From contig NZ_JASBQE010000011.1 in assembly GCF_029960785.1 (NCBI RefSeq), positions 62,001-126,000 of the forward strand: DNA of 64,000 nucleotides, written 5' to 3'. This stretch comes from Polyangium sp. 15x6 (GTDB lineage: Bacteria > Myxococcota_A > Polyangia > Polyangiales > Polyangiaceae). Position 1 is the stretch's first letter, and every line of letters starts with the position of its first letter. Below the pieces are notes generated by a model, which saw only the letters and a program-made list of their open reading frames with translations, had not been told where the DNA came from and did no database searches. The translations under genes were made by a program, and so were the position numbers. This document shows, piece after piece, positions 57,802 through 64,000 of the stretch.

Positions 57802-60438
57802 TCACCTGATCCACTCGGGATCTTTCACTTCGACCCCGCGCTCGTAGAAACGACGCACGAAGGGCTTGCCGGCGATGTAGTCGGTCCACGTTCCATGGTA
57901 CAGGCCGCCCAGAAACTCGCCCTCCTCGGAGATCTTGCCGTCCTCGTCCCAGCGCCGGTAGGGGCCGACCTTCAGCCCCTGCGCGTACGTGCCCTCCTCG
58001 TATTTCTGTCCATTCGAGTGAAATCGCACGTACGGCCCGTGCTCCCGGCCCTTGTCGAAATGCCGTTCGAATGTCAATCGCCCGCTCGGATCGTACTCGC
58101 GCCAAGGGCCGTCGAGGCCGTCGCGGGAGAAGCCGACCTCGTGGTCCTTCGAGCCGTCCTCCCGGAAGAACACGGTCAGCCCCTCGCGGAGCCCTCCCAC
58201 CTGCGGCTGCTCGTACCGCGGCTTGCCGTTCTCGTAGAATTCGCGCAAGGTCCCCGTCCCTCGCTGGAACGGGCCCTCCGCGGCGCGTTTGCCCGACGGA
58301 TACAGCGCGATGAAATCGCCGTCGCGCAAGCCCTCGTGGTACGTGCCTTTTTCGTGGGGCTTGCCGTCCGGATGAAAGGACTCGTACGGGCCGTCGAGCT
58401 CGCCCCCGCGGAAGGAGAAGACGGCGGCGTGCGCGCCGTTCGGGTGGAAACGCGTGAAGGTGCCGACGGGCTCGTCCTCTCGATACGCGCCGCTCATGGC
58501 GCGCTTGCCGTTCGGGTGGAACGTCTCGATGGCGCCTTCGCGAAAGCCGGCCGCGTAGAGCGTCACGCTCGCCTTCGTCCCCGCCTCCTCGTCGTACGCG
58601 ACGACCGGCCCGTTTCGCAGGCCCTCGGCCCAGGTCTCTTCGAGGCGCAGCTTCGATCCTTCGGGCGCATACGTCGTCGATCGTCCGGAGCGCAGGCCGC
58701 GTTCGTAGGGCACCACGGATTCACGCCGCCCGAGCGCGTCGAAATGCGTCCACGTCCCGGCCGGCGCGCCGGCGGCGTACGCGCCCTCGGCGCGGCGCTC
58801 GCCGCTGTCGTGAAAAATCGAAAATGCCCCGTCGAGCACGCCGTCCCGGTATTCGAGGCGCATCCACGGGGGACCCTGATCGTGGTGGTATGTCCACGTG
58901 CCGTGCCGCTTCCCATTGCGTAGCGCGCCCTCGGCGAAGGCGTGGCCGCTCGGGTAGCGGCTCTGGACCAGGGCCCCGGGTTTGGGGAGCGGCGCGAGGT
59001 CGCGCACGCACAGGGCCCGGAAACGCGCGTGGTCTTCGCCTTCGCTCGCGAAGTCGGGCGGCCCGACCGTCGGCTCGGACCAGTACTGCGGCGAGCAGAG
59101 GTTTCGCACCTGGAACGCGCGGCCTTTGTCGCTGGGATGGAGCGTCGACGTCCAGAGCCCCTGCTCGCCCTCCGGGGCGTCCTGCCAGAGGTCCTCGCAG
59201 AGGCTCGCCTCGGACAAGCTCACGAGCTCGCGCGCGGTGGGGAGCCGAAAATCGTCGTGACCAGCCTCGACCTTCGCCTCGCAGAACGTTTTCGCCTCGG
59301 CCCAGCGCATCGGCGCGGCGATCGCGCCTGAAAAACCGAGCCGCTGGAGCGCGTCCTCGACGAGCCCACCCACCTTCCGGTAACGCGCGCCGGGCGGCGC
59401 GGCGCGCAGCGAGGGGCCCTCCGCGGAGCGCACGCAGCGGACGTGGTACTTTCCGTAGGGGCTCGGATCGTCGTAATGGGTCGAATGAAGGTTTCCATCG
59501 GCGACATCGAGGACCCAGTTGGCGCCGGCGTCCTCGGTGCCGGCCCAGAGCAGGCCTTCAGCAGGGCCACGAAACACCGAGGGATCGAGCGCGGGGCTCG
59601 CGCGGCCGTGGTCGACGATGGAGAGCCACTCGAAGAAGCGAGGCAAGCGCCAATCGTCGTGGCCCCCGAGCACGAGGTTTTCACAATGGTGCGTGGCCGA
59701 GACGATCGCGAGCTCTCGTTGCGCGACGCCCCGCTGCCACGCGAGGCCCGTCGCGGCGTCGATCACGACGTCGCCCTCCACGCGCGAGGAGGGTTTTCCG
59801 GCGAGGGGCGAGAGCTGCGCGTCGGTGACGAGCGGCCCGCGCAGGCGCACGATGGCGGGAATCTCGTCCACGTCCGCGACGGCGAGGAGATCCTCGCCGA
59901 GGATGTGGCGATCGTGGAGGGCGTGCGAATTCCAGCGCGAAGCGGGGGGCGAGGGCTCCCGCGCGACCTCGCGGTGCCAGCCCACGAAAAAGACGAGGCG
60001 CTGCCCGACGGCGAGGCGCGACGGCGCGGGCGCGCCGCGATATCCGATCGGTATGCGGGCGCAATCTTTGTTTGCGCCCGCGGCGCGCGGGAAAGACACG
60101 AACAAGGTGTCCCACCGCGGCGTATCGCCGCGGAGGACCATTTCGGTGCGCATTTCGAGGACGAGGTCGACCTCGCAGGGGCGCTTGAAGGCATGGATCT
60201 CGGAGATCGTGCCCACGAGGATCTTGTGGCTCGCCCGGACGGCGTCGGCGAGCGAGGCGGATGGGCTTTCGGCGGGCGGGAGGTCGAAGACCGGTCGCGG
60301 CAGGAGCGAAGCCGCCGACGAGGCGTCGGGCGCGGTCGGCGCGGAGCCGGGGGCCTGCGGGGCGGAGGCCGAGGGCGAGGCGGGGGCGCCGCCGCAGGCT
60401 GCGACGAGGGCGAGGAGGACGAGGGGGGAGCGTTTCAT
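57802..60438 (-). CDS. Lipoprotein with DUF1566-like and MORN/YwqK repeats
   Basis: 878 residues from the ATG at 60438. The signal MKRSPLVLLALVAACGG gives lipidation at Cys 15. The N-terminal 200 residues are unassigned. Two DUF1566/Lcl-like domains follow (about 210-350: VVIDAATGLAWQRGVAQREL, DDWRLPRFFEWLSI; and 355-470: HDDFRLPTARELVSLSEASL). The second half (about 500-870) holds about 14 MORN-type repeats of the YwqK form (AYREDEPVGTFTRFHPNG, SFRGGELDGPYESFHPDGK), expected to form a long beta ribbon. Surface adhesion or protein binding is likely. It begins 28 bp downstream of the CHAT gene on the same strand, probably as an operon. Confidence 0.85.
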   Translation of the reverse strand: MKRSPLVLLALVAACGGAPASPSASAPQAPGSAPTAPDASSAASLLPRPVFDLPPAESPSASLADAVRASHKILVGTISEIHAFKRPCEVDLVLEMRTEMVLRGDTPRWDTLFVSFPRAAGANKDCARIPIGYRGAPAPSRLAVGQRLVFFVGWHREVAREPSPPASRWNSHALHDRHILGEDLLAVADVDEIPAIVRLRGPLVTDAQLSPLAGKPSSRVEGDVVIDAATGLAWQRGVAQRELAIVSATHHCENLVLGGHDDWRLPRFFEWLSIVDHGRASPALDPSVFRGPAEGLLWAGTEDAGANWVLDVADGNLHSTHYDDPSPYGKYHVRCVRSAEGPSLRAAPPGARYRKVGGLVEDALQRLGFSGAIAAPMRWAEAKTFCEAKVEAGHDDFRLPTARELVSLSEASLCEDLWQDAPEGEQGLWTSTLHPSDKGRAFQVRNLCSPQYWSEPTVGPPDFASEGEDHARFRALCVRDLAPLPKPGALVQSRYPSGHAFAEGALRNGKRHGTWTYHHDQGPPWMRLEYRDGVLDGAFSIFHDSGERRAEGAYAAGAPAGTWTHFDALGRRESVVPYERGLRSGRSTTYAPEGSKLRLEETWAEGLRNGPVVAYDEEAGTKASVTLYAAGFREGAIETFHPNGKRAMSGAYREDEPVGTFTRFHPNGAHAAVFSFRGGELDGPYESFHPDGKPHEKGTYHEGLRDGDFIALYPSGKRAAEGPFQRGTGTLREFYENGKPRYEQPQVGGLREGLTVFFREDGSKDHEVGFSRDGLDGPWREYDPSGRLTFERHFDKGREHGPYVRFHSNGQKYEEGTYAQGLKVGPYRRWDEDGKISEEGEFLGGLYHGTWTDYIAGKPFVRRFYERGVEVKDPEWIR

Positions 60439-60466
60439 GGGGCGAACCGGCTTGGCGCGCGAGCGG

Positions 60467-63400
60467 TCATTCGTTCTCGGCCCCGGATGCCGTTTCGATG
60501 GCGGCGCGGATCCGGTCGTCGAGGGCTTCGATGTCCTCGCCTCGGTCGGCGAGGAACTGGCGCAGGGGGGCGAATTCGGGATCCTGGAGGAGGGACGCGA
60601 GAGTGGGCGGGGTGAAGGTTTCACCGCGTGAGGAGGTAAGGTGGTGGTGAAAGGCCAAGGCGCGGAGTGAGGGGTGCACATCAAGGCCAGTCGCGAGACG
60701 GTAAACAAGCCCCGCGAGCCAGTGCCGGGAGCCTTCCATTCCTTTGCCAGTTGCCTGGAGGTAGGCGGCAAGGTTATGGTGCGAGACCGAGCGAGCTTCA
60801 GGAGCGGGCTGCGCATTTCGTACATCGAGCGCCATTTGCTCCTGCTTGAGGGCCTGCGCCGGGTCGCCGAGCCTGGACCAGACGTTGGCCAGTGCGGATC
60901 GCGCAGTGACTTCATGAATGACGTCCCCGGCACCTCGGAAGATGTCGAGGCATTCTTCTAGCAGACGCTTGGCCACTTCGCACAGGCGCCGCTCCTCAGT
61001 CGCGTTTCCCCTGGTAGATGCCTGGCGGGCAAGCTCAAGGAGCGGTTGGTACCGATTGAACCGGGTGCGTGCGAGCGTGTGCATGCTCTCACCACGAGCG
61101 CGGTCCACAGCTTCGATTGCATCAATTCGATCCAGCGCTTCCTGCCACTGTTCGAGGTTAGAGAGGGCTTCGCGCGCGATATCCAGAGCGCTGATCAGGA
61201 CACGGGCAAGCTGCTCAACACCAGGCGCATTTGGAACCTCCTCACCCGTTTGTCGACGCTGCCAGAAGGCGTGCACCTCCCCCAGCCGTGCCTCGATGGC
61301 GGAAAGCACGTCTGCGGCTCGGCCCTGGATCACGTCGATCCGCAGGGCCTCAAGCTCGCTCCCGAGTACATATACGCGGTGCCTGCCTGCCTGTGCCGCT
61401 ACCCTGGCGCTGCGCTGGTACGTTCGCCTCGCCTCTTCGAATTCACCCACACCTACGAGTGCGCATGCCCAGTCTTGGAGGATGATGCTGAGGTCCTCAT
61501 GGTGCCCTGCCTCCTCTGCCTCGGTTGCGGCCTGCTGGAAGACCGTGAGCCCGTCGTTGGGCCGCCCTACATTATCCAGGGCATCTGCCAGTGCTGATCG
61601 CAAGACCCAACGGGCTCTTCCTGGCGGTGTTAGATCGATCACGGCCCGAAGATCCGCGATGATCGGACTTAGCTGTGCGGGGTCCCTTGTGGAGGTGACC
61701 ATTCCCGGCGCAACGCGGGCCAACCCCTCGATCGCCCCTGCCCTCACCAACTCTCGGATTCCACGCCGCCCCGCTTCCAGCGCTTCGACCATCTTACCGC
61801 CCTGCATCCGCGTCCAAAATCGTGACGCGTACCACCCGCCAAATGCCCGCAGGATCCCTGCCTGCTCCGACCCGTCCGCTTCCTTCGCCCGCGCCGCTCT
61901 CCACGCCGCCGTCCGCTCCCCCACCAGCGGATGGAACCCCAGCATCCCATCTCCGCGCTGCACAAGCCCGCTCGTCGAAAGCTCCTCCAACAACTCTTCG
62001 AGCGTCGTTCCTTCCGCAGGCACCCATTCTCGCCAAACGGCTTCGATCATTTCCTCCGGCACGGCCTCCTCCGCCCGCGTGACGACATAACAAAGCCGCC
62101 GCGCTGGCACCGACAGCCGCTCTATCAAACGATCCGCCGCCTTGAAGGCCACTTCCTCCCAATAGGCCTGCGCAGCTTCCCGCTCCGCCCCCGTCACCAC
62201 CGACTCGAAAAACCCCGGCGCTTCCGAGAACCCCTGCACCTCCAGTCCATCCACCACCTGTTCGATCGTTGCCCGCCCCTTCTCCGACAACCCGCGTCCC
62301 GGCCGCACGTGTTGCCTCACCAGCGCATCGAGCTGCGCCAGCACGAATGGATGCCCGCCGCTTCGCGTGAGCATCTTGTCGAGCAGTTCTTTCGTCTCGC
62401 CGCCCGCATCCACCATCGCCTGAAGATGCGGCCGGCCCTGGACGAAGAGCGCAGTCTCCCATTTCGAGAGCGCCCCGATCTGCACCCAGCAAACCTTGCC
62501 AGGTCGGTATGCTTGCAGCACGTGGCGACTCGTGACCAGCACACGCGACGCGCGTCCCGCGAGATCGTCTACGAGCACCCCAAGCAGCGCGTCCCAGCGT
62601 GGATCCAGGCAGGAATACCCACGCTCGGCGCGCTCGGAGCCGAGGTGCGTCTCGAAGTTGTCGAGGACGAGCAGAATCGACTCCCTCCGCATGACGTCGA
62701 GCAGGTTCTGCTGGAGCGCATCGAGCCAGGTGTCAGATGAGAGGTCGCCCGGCTTCTCGAAATGGATCGCGCGTGTCGGGTTCTTCCGAACCGTCTCCCG
62801 GTAATGGGGCAACTCGAGCAGGAGCTTCGTGTGCACCTGTCGGTAAAGCTCGTCGAGCCGCAAAGGCACCGCGCGGCTCTGGAACGCGAGCACCACGCGG
62901 AACCGGTCGTGCCAGAGGTGGATCGCCTCCGCGGCCAGCGTCGTCTTGCCCATGCCGGCGAGCCCCGTCAGGAGCGCCATGGGCTGCGTCGTGCCATCGA
63001 TCCACTCGCGACCGAGCCTGCCGAGCTCGACGGAGCGGCCGAGGAAGCCGTGCGGCGGATCGAGATCCCGTATGGGCCGCGGTAAGAGCGGCGGTGGCCG
63101 AGGATCTCGGCGCTCCATCTGCGCGCTCGCGCCAGAGGCCGGACGAAGTTGCACGCGTCGGGCGCCGAGGATCACGGGATCAGCGTGATCCGCAGGATGG
63201 TACTGCCCGGCGCGCTGCGCGTCGTCGACCAGCTCCTTGCGCGCCAGGGAAAGCGCGACATCCGCCGGATGCAACGCCTCGTCCGCGAGCACATGGCGAA
63301 AGAAACGACGCGCGAGCCTTCGTGCATACACGTCCCGAACCTCGTACCGCATCGCGACGACCTGCTCGACGCCGGCCTCCAGCAAGCCGAGCGCGGTGCC

Positions 63401-64000
63401 GACGTGGCCGCGTGTCTCCTCGACGATCTTCGGCAAGGGCGCGAGCTCCCCGCTGCGCACCTCCTCGCCCATCTCGGGGTGCCTCGCGCGAGCTTGCAAC
63501 GCGGCCCATTCGCTGGCCTCGCGGATGTGGCCACCATGGCACGCGCCGAGGAAAAATAGCGAGGGAAAGAAGCCGCTCTCCCCGAAGATGTCGGCGAGCT
63601 CCTTGCCGCGGAGCGATACGCTCGGGCCGCCGGGCTCGTCGGGCTCGACGAGCAAGCCATCCTGCGTGCCGTGGCCACTCCAGTGGACGACGTGATACCC
63701 GCCGCGGTTCTTGATCTGGGTCGCGAGCCGCGCGCGGGTCACGCCGTGGCAAAGGACGTCGACCTCGACGCGGCGGTGCGGCAGGATCTCGTCGAAGAAA
63801 AGCGCGAGGAGCCGCTCGCGCTCCAGCCGGGCCGCGAGCAGGCGCGAGGAGCCGGGGGCTTCGGCGAAGACGAGCAAGACCTTGAGCGGCTCCTCGGCGC
63901 CGATTTCGACAGGCTCGTTCAGAATCGCATCCGCCGTTCGTCCGAAGGCGACGCGGACGACGAGGTTCCGGTCGAGCAGGCGGAGCGGATCCTCTGGCGC
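60467..64000 (-). CDS. CHAT protease - STAND NTPase - TPR protein (5' end cut by window)
   Basis: The frame is open to the right edge, so the N-terminus is missing; 1177 residues are visible. An N-terminal CHAT (caspase-like) domain shows the catalytic dyad in VVHWSGHGTQDG (His) and LFFLGACHGGH (Cys, about 44 residues on). A NB-ARC/STAND ATPase follows with HGFLGRSVELGRL and Walker A LLTGLAGMGKTTLAAEA, then Walker B-like ILLVLDNFETHL and a winged-helix region (about 600-720). The last 400 residues are TPR repeats (FEEARRTYQRSARVAAQAG, LANVWSRLGDPAQALKQEQM). This is a complete sensor-switch-protease layout resembling plant/animal NLRs and bacterial Avs-like defence proteins: TPRs bind a trigger, the NTPase oligomerises, the CHAT domain cuts a target. 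The downstream MORN lipoprotein is co-directional. Confidence 0.9.
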   Translation of the reverse strand, partial: APEDPLRLLDRNLVVRVAFGRTADAILNEPVEIGAEEPLKVLLVFAEAPGSSRLLAARLERERLLALFFDEILPHRRVEVDVLCHGVTRARLATQIKNRGGYHVVHWSGHGTQDGLLVEPDEPGGPSVSLRGKELADIFGESGFFPSLFFLGACHGGHIREASEWAALQARARHPEMGEEVRSGELAPLPKIVEETRGHVGTALGLLEAGVEQVVAMRYEVRDVYARRLARRFFRHVLADEALHPADVALSLARKELVDDAQRAGQYHPADHADPVILGARRVQLRPASGASAQMERRDPRPPPLLPRPIRDLDPPHGFLGRSVELGRLGREWIDGTTQPMALLTGLAGMGKTTLAAEAIHLWHDRFRVVLAFQSRAVPLRLDELYRQVHTKLLLELPHYRETVRKNPTRAIHFEKPGDLSSDTWLDALQQNLLDVMRRESILLVLDNFETHLGSERAERGYSCLDPRWDALLGVLVDDLAGRASRVLVTSRHVLQAYRPGKVCWVQIGALSKWETALFVQGRPHLQAMVDAGGETKELLDKMLTRSGGHPFVLAQLDALVRQHVRPGRGLSEKGRATIEQVVDGLEVQGFSEAPGFFESVVTGAEREAAQAYWEEVAFKAADRLIERLSVPARRLCYVVTRAEEAVPEEMIEAVWREWVPAEGTTLEELLEELSTSGLVQRGDGMLGFHPLVGERTAAWRAARAKEADGSEQAGILRAFGGWYASRFWTRMQGGKMVEALEAGRRGIRELVRAGAIEGLARVAPGMVTSTRDPAQLSPIIADLRAVIDLTPPGRARWVLRSALADALDNVGRPNDGLTVFQQAATEAEEAGHHEDLSIILQDWACALVGVGEFEEARRTYQRSARVAAQAGRHRVYVLGSELEALRIDVIQGRAADVLSAIEARLGEVHAFWQRRQTGEEVPNAPGVEQLARVLISALDIAREALSNLEQWQEALDRIDAIEAVDRARGESMHTLARTRFNRYQPLLELARQASTRGNATEERRLCEVAKRLLEECLDIFRGAGDVIHEVTARSALANVWSRLGDPAQALKQEQMALDVRNAQPAPEARSVSHHNLAAYLQATGKGMEGSRHWLAGLVYRLATGLDVHPSLRALAFHHHLTSSRGETFTPPTLASLLQDPEFAPLRQFLADRGEDIEALDDRIRAAIETASGAENE

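Noticed and set aside
1-64000. CRISPR arrays, rRNA or tRNA genes
   Set aside because: No regularly spaced direct repeats and no conserved tRNA T-loop or rRNA sequence were seen when reading both strands; a covariance search was not possible here.

Overview
The window is very GC-rich, codes densely on both strands and shows third-position G/C bias throughout. It has many Gly/Ser- or Pro-rich lipoproteins, a cyclase-ATPase-TPR regulator, tandem-HTH LuxR domains, FG-GAP and delta-60 repeat lipoproteins, and a possible SitA-like lipoprotein toxin. Together these suggest a myxobacterium, probably Polyangiaceae (Polyangium/Sorangium-like). That assignment is an inference from gene content. I saw no rRNA, tRNA, CRISPR array, transposase or integrase.

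Layout. (1) 1-9723, minus strand: a tight gene row in transcription order SulP-STAS-cNMP transporter, VWA membrane protein, small lipoprotein, tubulin/FtsZ-like GTPase, and a two-TM protein running off the left edge. Upstream on the same strand (10178-13273) is a double-cyclase/AAA/TPR signalling protein. (2) 13.6-23.4 kb: membrane and lipoprotein genes, a glyoxalase-fold protein, a chemoreceptor, a delta-60 lipoprotein joined to a LuxR regulator that lost its N-terminus, and an FG-GAP lipoprotein. (3) 23.6-28.1 kb: a secreted lipoprotein carrying PEP-synthase/PPDK-type domains, and an RsbR-like PAS-STAS protein. (4) 28.1-36.5 kb: a tripartite RND efflux operon divergent from a histidine kinase/NtrC-like regulator pair; the regulator lacks the sigma54-contact loop. 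(5) 36.5-45.5 kb: a DMT exporter, a radical SAM protein, a LysR/aldo-keto reductase divergon with a two-gene membrane operon, an SRPBCC protein, a LysM protein, and a TetR-ferredoxin-ferredoxin reductase operon. (6) 45.5-54.3 kb: a GIDE-like membrane protein, a GH3 glycosidase lipoprotein, two overlapping beta-propeller-like lipoproteins, and a PEGA protein. (7) 54.3-64 kb: an accessory-looking region with a candidate SitA-like lipoprotein toxin and partner, a scar made of two gene 3' ends, a leaderless M23 lysin, a MORN-repeat lipoprotein, and a CHAT-STAND-TPR protein cut by the right edge.

Three intergenic spacers (9.84, 15.40 and 23.39 kb) hold copies of one non-coding element, built from two inverted half-units of about 105 bp rich in perfect hairpins. 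Copy B is inverted relative to A, and C has lost most of one half. With the tubulin-like row, the secreted PPDK-like lipoprotein, the possible SitA-like pair and the CHAT protein, this is the most unusual content of the window.
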